From Syntrophaceae bacterium UBA1411 (GTDB lineage Bacteria; Desulfobacterota; Syntrophia; Syntrophales; Smithellaceae), in contig DBPV01000078.1 of assembly GCA_002304995.1 (NCBI GenBank), positions 1-45,027 on the forward strand: a stretch of DNA of 45,027 nucleotides, given 5' to 3'. A program made the translations under genes and the position numbers. Positions 15,713 through 24,141 of the stretch are shown piece after piece. The notes under the pieces were generated by a model, which saw only the letters and a list, made by a program, of their open reading frames with translations, searched no databases and was not told the DNA's origin. The first letter of the stretch is position 1, and every line of letters starts with the position of its first letter.

Positions 15713-16981
15713 TCAGGTTATCCAGTGAGGCCGTCCGGCCGTCCAGTTCGTTACCGTTTCCGTAAGCCAGGACGCGATTTCCGAAACCATGTAAAACGCC
15801 GGTGCCAGAAGGTCGGCGCCCACCGGAATTCTGCCTTCCGCCTCGGCTATTTTTGCCAGGAGCGTATGCGGATAAATGCGGATGCCCCGGGACACCTTCA
15901 CGGAATCCAGCGGAAGGGAATCGGCGAAGGCCAGGCTCTCCCGGACCGATTCCCGGGTTTCACCGGGGCCGCCCAGCATCAGAAAGCCCATTTGCCGGAT
16001 AGCGTATTGGGCCAGAAGATGCGACGCTTTTCGGACCTGTTCGGGATTGAACCGCTTGTTCATGTTTTTGAGAATCCGTTCACAGCCGCTTTCAAAGCCG
16101 AGGCTCACCTCCCGGCAACCCGCGCCGGCCATGAGGGCGACCAGCTCTTCGTCAACCTTTCCCGGATAGAGAATGCAGCGCCAGGCGATAGGCAACCCCT
16201 CCCGGATCATGAGCCGGCAGAGTTCCTTGGCGTAGGACGGCGGCAGATTGAAAGTATTATCGACAAAATAAAACCGGTCAAAGCCCGCTGCTGCAAAGGC
16301 TTTCATTTCCTGCAGCGCCGCTTCCGGAGAACGTTTCCGGATGATTTGTCCTTCGATCACGGCGGTGGAGCAATAGCTGCACTCCATGGGGCAGCCGCGC
16401 CTCGTCTGGAAGGGAATCCAGAGTTCGCCGCTGTAGGCGGATAAAAAGCGCTCGACGCCGGTGACGGCCAGCGCGTCGAGATTGCGGATGAAAACGCGTC
16501 TTCCCTGCAGGCCGCGGCCTTTCAGATGCAGGCCGGGCATGCCCGCGAGATCGGCGCGCCGCGTGAGCCTGTCCAGCAGTTCCGGAAAGGCCTCTTCCCC
16601 CTCGCCCTCGATGCCCATATCCGCCTCCAGATAGCTGAGGGCCGCGTCGGGAAAGATGCTGAAGCCCGCGCCGCCCAGAACAAGGACGGCGTCCGACACG
16701 CTGCGGCAATAAAGCACGACATCCCGGACCGCATCAAGCAGGAATCGGGGGGCGGTCATATTCTGGTCGTCGATATTTCTTACGGAAATGCCGATTACGT
16801 CGGGGCGAAAGGATTGCACCATGTCGCGGATGGGCAAGCGCGAATCCGGCTGCGCCATCAGATCCAGCACCCGGACGTCGTGCCCCTGGTTTTGCACGGC
16901 GGCAGCCACGTAAGCCAGGCCCAGCGGCATGGGCAGGAGATTGATCTTTTCCGTATTGGCGGAAATGAAAAGGACGCGCAT
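15713..16981 (-). CDS. B12-binding-type radical SAM protein
   Basis: A 422-residue protein. Residues 1-130 have the cobalamin-binding-like fold that precedes the radical SAM domain in this superfamily (PMPLGLAYVAAAVQNQGHDV, GGAGFSIFPD); the DxHxxG cobalamin-ligand motif is not seen, as in many members. The radical SAM cluster is C197-x3-C201-x2-C204 in RRGCPMECSYC. LGFESGCERILKNMNK and the GGPGET stretch (about 335-340) are typical of B12-rSAM proteins. The reaction is unknown; relatives include methyltransferases and cyclases. It starts 33 bp after the alanine dehydrogenase gene on the same strand with a GGAG-type site, so the two are probably cotranscribed. Confidence 0.88.
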   Translation of the reverse strand: MRVLFISANTEKINLLPMPLGLAYVAAAVQNQGHDVRVLDLMAQPDSRLPIRDMVQSFRPDVIGISVRNIDDQNMTAPRFLLDAVRDVVLYCRSVSDAVLVLGGAGFSIFPDAALSYLEADMGIEGEGEEAFPELLDRLTRRADLAGMPGLHLKGRGLQGRRVFIRNLDALAVTGVERFLSAYSGELWIPFQTRRGCPMECSYCSTAVIEGQIIRKRSPEAALQEMKAFAAAGFDRFYFVDNTFNLPPSYAKELCRLMIREGLPIAWRCILYPGKVDEELVALMAGAGCREVSLGFESGCERILKNMNKRFNPEQVRKASHLLAQYAIRQMGFLMLGGPGETRESVRESLAFADSLPLDSVKVSRGIRIYPHTLLAKIAEAEGRIPVGADLLAPAFYMVSEIASWLTETVTNWTAGRPHWIT

Positions 16982-17014
16982 GTCTCCTCCACGGCGAATG
17001 ACGCGCGGCGCCGG

Positions 17015-18157
17015 TCAGACGGCTGAAGCGCAAGACAACGGATAGGACATGGCTTCATGGACGGGCGTATAGGGCATGCCCAGACTGTCCGCCACGTTCT
17101 TGTTGGCGCATGTTCCTGAATAGATATTGACGCCTTTGGCAAGTCCCTCGTTGAACTCGCACGCTTTTTCCAGCCCCGTTTCGGCGATCATCAATCCATA
17201 GGGCAGGGTGGTATTCGCCAGCGCGACGGTGGATGTTCTGGGGACCGCGCCAGGCATGTTTCCCACGCAGTAATGCACGATGCCGTCCAGGATGAACACG
17301 GGATCGTCATGGGTGGTTTGCCGGGACGTCTCGCAGCATCCTCCCTGGTCGATGGCGATATCGACAATCACGGCGCCCTGCTTCATAATTTTCAGATGAT
17401 TCTGCCGGATCAGTTTGGGAGTGGTCGCTCCCGGAATCAAAACCGCACCAATGACCAGATCGGCTTCCGCCAGGCTCCGGGCAATATTCGTCTCGGAGCT
17501 GAAAAGCGTCGTGATGGAGGTGCCGAAGATATCGTCGAGGTACACCAGCCTCGTCAGGCTGATGTCCAGCAGGGTTACCTGCGCGCCCATGCCGACGGCC
17601 GCTTTGGCGGCATAGGTTCCGGCAATGCCTCCGCCGACGATGACGACTTTTCCGCGTTCGACGCCCGGCACGCCGCCCAGTAGAATCCCCCGGCCGCCGA
17701 ACGGACGCTCCAGGTACTTGGCGCCCTCCTGAATGCTGAGCCGGCCCGCGATTTCGCTCATCGGGCGCAGGCAGGGAAGGCTTCCCGTTCTGCCTTCAAT
17801 CGTCTCATAGGCGACCGCCTTCACACCGGACGAAAAGAGGGCGTCGGCCAACCGGCGGTTGGGCGCAAGGTGCAGATAGGTAAACAGGATAAGGCCGGGA
17901 CGAAGATACGGATATTCTTCTTCCAGCGGCTCCTTGACTTTCACCATCATGTCGCATTTGGCCCACACGTCGGCGGCCGTCGGGATAATCACCGCCCCGC
18001 ACAAGCGGTATTCGTCGTCGGAAAAGCTGGCCATCTCTCCTGCTCCCGACTGAACAAACACCTGATGCCCTTTTTTGACGTAAGCCATAACGTTGTCCGG
18101 CGTCAATCCGACCCGGTATTCGTGGTTTTTCAATTCTCGAACGGTTCCTATCTTCAT
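17015..18157 (-). CDS. ald: Alanine dehydrogenase
   Basis: A 380-residue protein, slightly longer than the usual 370. The N-terminus (MKIGTVRELKNHEYRVGLTP) is diagnostic, Lys in MVKVKEP and His in YLHLAP are the catalytic pair near residues 75 and 96, and VVIVGGGIAGTYAAKAA is the NAD-binding loop (about 170-186). NMPGAVPRTSTVALANTTLP near the C-terminus is strongly conserved. It interconverts alanine with pyruvate plus ammonia using NAD(H) in the cytoplasm. It is first in a minus-strand pair with the radical SAM gene. Confidence 0.95.
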   Translation of the reverse strand: MKIGTVRELKNHEYRVGLTPDNVMAYVKKGHQVFVQSGAGEMASFSDDEYRLCGAVIIPTAADVWAKCDMMVKVKEPLEEEYPYLRPGLILFTYLHLAPNRRLADALFSSGVKAVAYETIEGRTGSLPCLRPMSEIAGRLSIQEGAKYLERPFGGRGILLGGVPGVERGKVVIVGGGIAGTYAAKAAVGMGAQVTLLDISLTRLVYLDDIFGTSITTLFSSETNIARSLAEADLVIGAVLIPGATTPKLIRQNHLKIMKQGAVIVDIAIDQGGCCETSRQTTHDDPVFILDGIVHYCVGNMPGAVPRTSTVALANTTLPYGLMIAETGLEKACEFNEGLAKGVNIYSGTCANKNVADSLGMPYTPVHEAMSYPLSCASAV

Positions 18158-18392
18158 CGGCCTGCCTCTCGTGCTTCTCCGGATTTATTTGCGCGGATCT
18201 GTTGTTCCTGCCGCATAAACCGGCTCGGGCCGGAACAAAGCGTCATGCGGGGCGGGAAATATAGTAAAAGCTGTTTGGGATGTCAAGGATATCCGGCGGA
18301 CCTCTGCGGTGGTTTTGCTGCAAAACGGCTTTTGCGGGTGGTCCGGGGCGGATTCGAAGGCCGGATGCGCTTTGCTGCGGCGTAAATTGCGC

Positions 18393-18421
18393 TTGACAGC
18401 CTGAAATAATTGCGTTAAACA
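18393..18421 (+). promoter_or_regulatory. Sigma-70-like promoter of rpsT
   Basis: TTGACA at 18393-18398, 17-bp spacer, TAAACA at 18416-18421, 40 bp before the rpsT start. The rest of the 303-bp gap between ald and rpsT (18158-18460) shows no open gene. Confidence 0.65.
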
Positions 18422-18460
18422 GCCTGACCTTAAATAATTGATGCAGGGGAGGAAAATCGT

Positions 18461-18727
18461 TTGGCAAATCATAAATCAGCAGAAAAACGCGATCGTCAGA
18501 GCAAAGCGCGCCGGGGGCGCAATATAGCCGCCAAATCCGCCATCAAAACCAAGGTCAAATCGGTTTTGGAAGCGGTGGAAATCAAGGACAAAGAGAAATC
18601 GGCGGCAGCGCTGAAGGCGACCGCTCCCGCGCTGGCCCGGGCGGCAGCCAAAGGCCTGATCCACAAGAAAAACGCGTCCCGCAAGATTTCCCGTTTGACC
18701 AAAAAAGTTAACACCCTTCAGGGATAA
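18461..18727 (+). CDS. rpsT: 30S ribosomal protein S20
   Basis: An 88-residue, highly basic protein with the standard S20 start MANHKSAEKRDRQSKARR and the end KNASRKISRLTKKVN. It binds 16S rRNA in the small subunit. The start codon is TTG at 18461 behind GGGGAGG at 18446-18452; rpsT is known in several bacteria to use a UUG start, which keeps expression low and open to feedback, and the TTG is required here because no in-frame ATG precedes the conserved N-terminus. Confidence 0.97.
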   Translation: MANHKSAEKRDRQSKARRGRNIAAKSAIKTKVKSVLEAVEIKDKEKSAAALKATAPALARAAAKGLIHKKNASRKISRLTKKVNTLQG

Positions 18728-18735
18728 TTCATCCA

Positions 18736-18780
18736 GGCGCGGTCCCGTGCTGAAGACCGCGCCTCGCTTTCGTCTTCCTT
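18736..18780 (+). terminator. Probable terminator of rpsT
   Basis: Stem GGCGCGGT (18736-18743) / ACCGCGCC (18756-18763) with a 12-nt loop. The tail is pyrimidine-rich rather than a clean T run. Confidence 0.55.
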
Positions 18781-18815
18781 TTATTACAAGAAGCAGCGCT
18801 GCGCCGGATGATACC

Positions 18816-19946
18816 TCACGGTTTTGGGCCGACGAGGTCGATCACGGTGATTTCCGGCGGCGCGAAAATGCGCACCGGCGGTCCCCAGGTGCCGGCCCCG
18901 CGGCTGATGTACAGGCTTTTGCCCGACGCCAGTTCATGAAAGCCGTAGTTGCGCGGAAAATACAGGCGGGTGACAAGGCCGAAGGGAAACAACTGGCCGC
19001 CGTGCGTGTGCCCGGAGAGCTGCAAGGTGAACCGCGCGGCGGGATCGACATAAGGCTGGTGTTTTAAAAGCAGGACGAAGCCCTCCGGACCGTCGGCCAG
19101 GGCCTTGGCGAAGGCCGCGCTTCTGGGCGTGGCGCCGGGCTTGCGGCCGGTAATGTCGTCTTCGCCGAAGAGGGTGATGCCCGCAGCCCGGACCGCTTCA
19201 TCCCGCAGCAGCACAAAACCCGCCTCCCGGGTGAATTCGATGGAACGCCCCAGCCCTGCGTAATATTCATGATTGCCCAGCACGGCAAACTTGCCGGCCG
19301 GCGCGGAAATGGCGGCAAAGCGCCTGGCGTCCTCCATGATATTGTCGAGCTCGCCGTCCAGGAGGTCGCCCGTCGAAACGAGCATGTCGGGCCGTGTTTC
19401 CCGGATCCGTTCCAGAAGCGGATCGAGCCGGCTGTTGCGGAGAATGATGCCCACGTGCACGTCGGAGATCTGAACGATGCGCAGTTGTCCGTTGCCGGGC
19501 AGTGTCTGATCCGTCTCCAGGCGCAGGTTCTTGACGCGGATGCGCTGGGCGTCAAAATAACCATATATCACCAGGCCGGCGGCCAGGAATACGGACAGGC
19601 CGAATGTGGCGGCCTTGAGCGTCAGCGTCGGAGCGGCCGGAAAAATCAGCTTGTGCAGAACGCGGAGGATTTCCAGCGCGACGCTCGCGAAGAAAAAGAT
19701 GAAAACAAACGCCATCCAGATGTAGCCCACGCAGGCCAGGGCCCGCGCCGCGTGTTCGTAGTGCAGGGATTCCAGTGTGCGGACGATGATCGGCGCCAGG
19801 ATCAGCAGAATCAGGCAGACCAGAAGCAGACCCGAAACGGCGCCGGAAAAATGGAGAACGCTGCGGGCGCGGCAAAAGAAATAAAAGTTGATGCCCCCGT
19901 AAAGGCACAAAAAGGTTAAAAGAAAAAGTATCATTCGCGGTCCCAT
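18816..19946 (-). CDS. Membrane-anchored metallophosphoesterase
   Basis: A 376-residue protein. About the first 130 residues carry four hydrophobic segments (near 4-20, 33-55, 72-92 and 108-128). The calcineurin-like domain follows: QISDVHVG (first metal Asp and His), GDLLDGE, GNHEYYAG, LKHQP and SGHTHGGQLFP, in the correct order and complete. This is the architecture of the YkuE/YaeI-like phosphodiesterases, some of which act on lipid precursors; the substrate is not deducible. Its 3' end faces rpsT. Confidence 0.9.
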   Translation of the reverse strand: MGPRMILFLLTFLCLYGGINFYFFCRARSVLHFSGAVSGLLLVCLILLILAPIIVRTLESLHYEHAARALACVGYIWMAFVFIFFFASVALEILRVLHKLIFPAAPTLTLKAATFGLSVFLAAGLVIYGYFDAQRIRVKNLRLETDQTLPGNGQLRIVQISDVHVGIILRNSRLDPLLERIRETRPDMLVSTGDLLDGELDNIMEDARRFAAISAPAGKFAVLGNHEYYAGLGRSIEFTREAGFVLLRDEAVRAAGITLFGEDDITGRKPGATPRSAAFAKALADGPEGFVLLLKHQPYVDPAARFTLQLSGHTHGGQLFPFGLVTRLYFPRNYGFHELASGKSLYISRGAGTWGPPVRIFAPPEITVIDLVGPKP

Positions 19947-20040
19947 CGTTTTCGTTTTCAGGGACGAAAGCTAAAGGAAAATGAGGGCAAAGTCAATCCT
20001 TAAAGGAAAAGCGGCCGGAATGCGGGGATACAGATTGAGG

Positions 20041-20067
20041 TTGACAAGGACAACACCTTAATATAAG
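20041..20067 (+). promoter_or_regulatory. Putative promoter of tRNA-Thr
   Basis: Consensus TTGACA at 20041-20046 and TATAAG at 20062-20067. The spacer is 15 bp, shorter than ideal, but the position 22 bp before the tRNA fits. Confidence 0.5.
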
Positions 20068-20088
20068 AACGTCATCTCTTCTGCGGAC

Positions 20089-20164
<76 letters not shown>

Positions 20165-20221
20165 GATTTTTTTCGCGCTTCAACTGCATCCGTCGCAGAA
20201 TCTTTCTTAAAAAAAATAGGC

Positions 20222-20250
20222 TTGACTCATTGCGCCGCCTGTGATTATTT
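20222..20250 (+). promoter_or_regulatory. Sigma-70-like promoter for the GAF-GspE ATPase
   Basis: TTGACT at 20222-20227, 17-bp spacer, TTATTT at 20245-20250. Confidence 0.45.
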
Positions 20251-20448
20251 TCTCAACCAGTACTTTATGTTATTGAAATTCAATAATTCCAGCGGTATTC
20301 CGGAATTGCAGAGAGGTTGAACGTTATGGACGTAACACGGAAAGACGTCATGATGGAGAAGCCCCCCGGTGCCCGGCCTTTACATATCGAGCAAATTTCC
20401 GATCTGGTTGTGTCTTTTCCAGTGTCTGCAAACAAAGGATCTTTGACC

Positions 20449-22746
20449 ATGAGTGACAACAGTGAACTAGTCGAGTTGCAGGAGATTCTCCGTCTGCAAA
20501 AAGGATTGCAGGAAATCACCAACTCCATCAATGCCGCGCCCAGCATCAAGCAGATCGTTCTCGACGCCCGGCCCAAGATGATTGCCTTGTTCAACGTCGA
20601 AGCGGCGCACATTTATGTCGTGTCCGGCAAGGATAAAAAGGAGATTTTCACATTTGTCGTTTCCGGCGACCAGACCAAGGAGAGAAAAACGGCCGTCAGC
20701 AACCACACGATTCCCGGCTATGTCGCCAACACGGGGAAAATGGTCAAAATCACCGATTTCAGCAATAACCTGCAGATCAACAAATATTCGGACCTTCTGC
20801 TTGATTCCAACGTGGATGCACGGTTCGGCCTCACGGTCAAACAGGTCATGGCCATGCCGATCATTTACGGCGGCGAAATCATGGGCGCCCTGGAAGTCAT
20901 CAATACAAAAGATCCAAGCGGACAGTTTCTGGACGAAGAACCGGTTTTGCTGCAGGAGATTGCCGAAGTGCTGGGCATCGCCCTCTATAATCAGCAGCGG
21001 ATAGATCCGAAAGCGAAAAAATCCAAGTTCAGTTATCTGGTCAACAATGACTTGATTTCGGAAGAAGAGCTCAACGCGGCCCGGGAGGAAGCGCGCAATT
21101 CCAAGGAGCCGATGGAAAGCGTTCTGATGAAGAAGTACAGCATCAAAAAGAGCGACATCGGTCAATCGCTGGAATATTTTTACCAATGCCGCTTTGTCTC
21201 ATTCGATCCCAATACGCCGATTCCGGGCGACCTGCTCAAGAATCTGAAAAAGGATTATCTGAACCGGGAAATCTGGGTTCCCTTTGAAAGAAACGACAAG
21301 ACGATTCGCGTCATCGTGGACGATCCGCAAAACATTCTCAAGCGCGACGCCATCGAGAACCTGCTCAAATCGAAAACCATCAAGTACGATGTCGCCCTGA
21401 AGGACGACATTTTGAAGTACATCGAATATTTTTTCCGGGAAACCAGCGAGGAGGCCACCTTTACCGATCTTCTGGGGCGGCTCGACAACATCGACAGTGC
21501 GCAGGACGATGAGAGTGAAGAGGCGATTCGGGATTCCGACAGCGCCATCATCCAGCTCGTCAACAAAATCATCAATGACGCGTTCGTCCGCCGGGCTTCG
21601 GATATTCACATCGAACCGGACATCATCGATAAAAACGTCCTGGTGCGCTACCGGATCGACGGCGAGTGCATCCCTTATCAGACGCTCCCCTACAGCTATC
21701 GCTCCGCGATCATTTCCCGGATCAAAATCATGTCCAATCTGGACATCACCGTGAAGCGCATTCCCCAGGACGGAAAAATCAAACTGAAAAAACCGGGCGT
21801 GGGGGAAATCGAACTGCGCGTGGTGACGGTGCCGACGCAGGGCGACGTGGAAGACGTGGTCATGCGTATTTTGGCCAAGGGCGATACCCTGCCTCTGGAG
21901 GCCATGAGAATGACGCCGCGGAACTACCGCGACCTGCTGCGAATCTGCGAGCAGCCCTACGGGATGATTCTGTGCGTCGGCCCGACGGGATCGGGAAAAA
22001 CCACAACCCTGCACGCGGTCCTGAATCACATCAACACGCCGGACCGGAAAATCTGGACGGCCGAGGATCCTGTCGAAATCACCCAGCGGGGACTGCGGCA
22101 GGTGCAGGTGCAGCCCAAAATCGGGTTTGATTTCGCGGCCGCCATGCGCGCGTTTCTCCGCGCCGATCCGGACGTGATCATGGTGGGTGAAATGCGCGAC
22201 TTCGAAACGGCGAAGATCGGCGTCGAGGCGTCGCTCACGGGGCATCTGGTTTTAAGCACCCTGCACACCAACAGCGCTCCCGAGACCATTTCCCGGCTTC
22301 TGGACATGGGCATCGATCCGCTGAATTTCGCAGATTCGCTGCTGGGTGTTCTGGCGCAGCGCCTGGTGAGGACCCTGTGCGAAAAATGCAAGGAACCTTA
22401 CAACCCAACGTCCGAGGAGTACAACCGGATCGTGGAAAGTTACGGCCCCGAATTTTTCGCCAAGCAGAACATTCCCTATTCCAAGAATCTCGTGCTGTAC
22501 CGTCCGAAAGGATGCGACGCCTGTGACCGGACGGGGTACCGGGGGCGGATCGGCCTCCACGAGTTGCTCATCAACACGGATGAGATCAAAAAACGGTCCA
22601 TCGAACGCCGGGAGAGCATCGACGTCATCCGCAACATCGCCATGTCCGAAGGCATGCTGACGCTTTATCAGGACGGTATTTTAAAAGCGTTTCAGGGACT
22701 CACAGACGTCAAGCAGGTGCACCGGGTCTGCCTCAGCAACCGCTGA
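20449..22746 (+). CDS. GspE/PilB-type secretion or pilus ATPase with N-terminal GAF domain
   Basis: A 765-residue protein. Residues about 15-185 form a GAF-like sensory domain (INAAPSIKQIV... MAMPIIYGGEIMGALEVIN). Residues 190-300 resemble the MshEN/T2SSE N-terminal domain, which in some homologues binds c-di-GMP. Residues 380-765 are the ATPase: Walker A GPTGSGKTTT (511-520), DPVEIT, Walker B region RADPDVIMVGEMRD (about 570), LVLSTLHTNSAPETI, and the zinc-binding C644-x2-C647 ... C689-x2-C692. It should power type IV pilus extension or type II secretion, but no pilin, platform or secretin gene is adjacent. The start is taken at 20449 because AAAGGAT lies 8-9 bases upstream; an in-frame ATG at 20326 would add 41 residues without recognisable conservation. 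Confidence 0.88.
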   Translation: MSDNSELVELQEILRLQKGLQEITNSINAAPSIKQIVLDARPKMIALFNVEAAHIYVVSGKDKKEIFTFVVSGDQTKERKTAVSNHTIPGYVANTGKMVKITDFSNNLQINKYSDLLLDSNVDARFGLTVKQVMAMPIIYGGEIMGALEVINTKDPSGQFLDEEPVLLQEIAEVLGIALYNQQRIDPKAKKSKFSYLVNNDLISEEELNAAREEARNSKEPMESVLMKKYSIKKSDIGQSLEYFYQCRFVSFDPNTPIPGDLLKNLKKDYLNREIWVPFERNDKTIRVIVDDPQNILKRDAIENLLKSKTIKYDVALKDDILKYIEYFFRETSEEATFTDLLGRLDNIDSAQDDESEEAIRDSDSAIIQLVNKIINDAFVRRASDIHIEPDIIDKNVLVRYRIDGECIPYQTLPYSYRSAIISRIKIMSNLDITVKRIPQDGKIKLKKPGVGEIELRVVTVPTQGDVEDVVMRILAKGDTLPLEAMRMTPRNYRDLLRICEQPYGMILCVGPTGSGKTTTLHAVLNHINTPDRKIWTAEDPVEITQRGLRQVQVQPKIGFDFAAAMRAFLRADPDVIMVGEMRDFETAKIGVEASLTGHLVLSTLHTNSAPETISRLLDMGIDPLNFADSLLGVLAQRLVRTLCEKCKEPYNPTSEEYNRIVESYGPEFFAKQNIPYSKNLVLYRPKGCDACDRTGYRGRIGLHELLINTDEIKKRSIERRESIDVIRNIAMSEGMLTLYQDGILKAFQGLTDVKQVHRVCLSNR

Positions 22747-22805
22747 CGCAACGACCTCTTCCTGAATCCGGAAATTGTTCCGGAGGGCGGGCTTTATTTG
22801 GCAAC

Positions 22806-22847
22806 AAAAAAACCGGTCCGGCGTTATTCGCCGGTCCGGTTTTTTTG
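22806..22847. terminator. Bidirectional rho-independent terminator
   Basis: Stem AACCGGTCCGGCG (22811-22823) / CGCCGGTCCGGTT (22829-22841) with A-run before and T-run after. It serves the GspE gene on the plus strand and the binding-protein gene on the minus strand. Confidence 0.93.
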
Positions 22848-22861
22848 TTTTCCAGATGTCT

Positions 22862-24091
22862 TTATTTCAGCATTTTCTTGGGAATCATGATTTTCGAGAT
22901 TTTGTTGACCTGATCGAATTCTTCAGGCGTCCTGGTCCACCAGACATAAACGTCGGCCTTGGAGAATTTTCCTCCCGAAATGGACTGCAGCACGGCGGGC
23001 ATGATGATCCGCCCGGCGGGCGTAATGCCGAACATCTCCGCGGGGTACTTGTCTCCCAGCATCGGCAGCGCTTTCGGAAAAGCGGCGCGGACGGCATAGA
23101 CATTGTCCTGCGTTCCCGCTGCGGTGATGGCTTTTGCCAAAGCCAGCATGGCCTGATAATTCAACATGGCTTCCCAGGCGTTGATCCTCTTGTAGGTATC
23201 CCGGTATCTCTTATCGAAAGAGGAGAGCATCGGTACGGGCACGGATAAGGCGTTGGCCGTTCCAATGGAATTTTCCATAAATTTGGTGCCGTCCAGCATC
23301 TGGGCGATCGCGTCCATTTTAGCCTGGTCCACGATTAAGAAGCCGCCCTTGAAGCCCATTTCGCGGGCCTGGGCGATCACGAGCGCTGTGGTTCCGGAAG
23401 GGCCGCCGATCAGCATGACGTCCGGCTTGGTGGCAATTGCGGCGGACAGCGGAGCGACGAAATCGGTCCGGGTGTAATAGTTGGCGGGTTTGTCGGCCGT
23501 GATTTTTCCGCCGAGCCTTTCCCAGTAGGACCTGAAGACCTGCCGCCACTCATCTCCGTAGGCGCCGAGGGTGACGACCATGGCGGCTTTGCGCCAGCCT
23601 TTTTCCCACGCGAAATTGGCATAAACTTTGGCGTAATCGGTCAGCACAGGCGCGGAGATGATCAGGAGGTTGTTCTTTGTGGTATCGGCTTTCGGCGATG
23701 ATGTGTAGGCAAAAAGAATGAACTCGCCGCATTCCTCTTCGTTGATTCTGAGCATGGGAGCGGCGGAACTGAAAACGGGTTCGAAGATGGCGAGCGCGCC
23801 TTTGTCCACCAGCTGACGGGCGTTGGCCATCGCCAGTTCGGGACTGGCCTTGTCGTCCATTCTTTCCAGGCGGAAGGTGAACTTCCGGCCGTCGGCGGCG
23901 ACGCCTCCCGCAGCGTTGATTTCCTTGATGGCCATGTCGACGCCGTTGACGCAGTCCTGACCGTATTCGGCCGCCGGGCCGCTCAGCGGACCGGAGAAGC
24001 CGATGACGATTTCCGCCGCAAAACCGGAGGCGCTCCATAAGATGGCGGAAGCCACGGCGACAAAACATAATAATTTTTTAAGATGCCTCAT
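22862..24091 (-). CDS. Periplasmic substrate-binding protein, branched-chain amino acid ABC type
   Basis: A 409-residue type I periplasmic binding protein. The signal peptide is MRHLKKLLCFVAVASAILW with likely cleavage after GFA|AE. The mature start IVIGFSGPLSGPAAEYGQD and DMAIKEINAAGGV are typical of LivJ/UrtA-like proteins. It should bind a small ligand (amino acid, amide, aromatic or short acid) in the periplasm. No permease or ATPase gene is nearby. Instead it lies 50 bp downstream of a sensor-like membrane protein on the same strand. It is clearly paralogous to the protein at 43092-44345. The start has GAGGAGG just upstream. Confidence 0.92.
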   Translation of the reverse strand: MRHLKKLLCFVAVASAILWSASGFAAEIVIGFSGPLSGPAAEYGQDCVNGVDMAIKEINAAGGVAADGRKFTFRLERMDDKASPELAMANARQLVDKGALAIFEPVFSSAAPMLRINEEECGEFILFAYTSSPKADTTKNNLLIISAPVLTDYAKVYANFAWEKGWRKAAMVVTLGAYGDEWRQVFRSYWERLGGKITADKPANYYTRTDFVAPLSAAIATKPDVMLIGGPSGTTALVIAQAREMGFKGGFLIVDQAKMDAIAQMLDGTKFMENSIGTANALSVPVPMLSSFDKRYRDTYKRINAWEAMLNYQAMLALAKAITAAGTQDNVYAVRAAFPKALPMLGDKYPAEMFGITPAGRIIMPAVLQSISGGKFSKADVYVWWTRTPEEFDQVNKISKIMIPKKMLK

Positions 24092-24141
24092 TTTTTCCTC
24101 CTCATAAGGTTATTACAGTCGTTTCCCGTGATCCGAACGGT

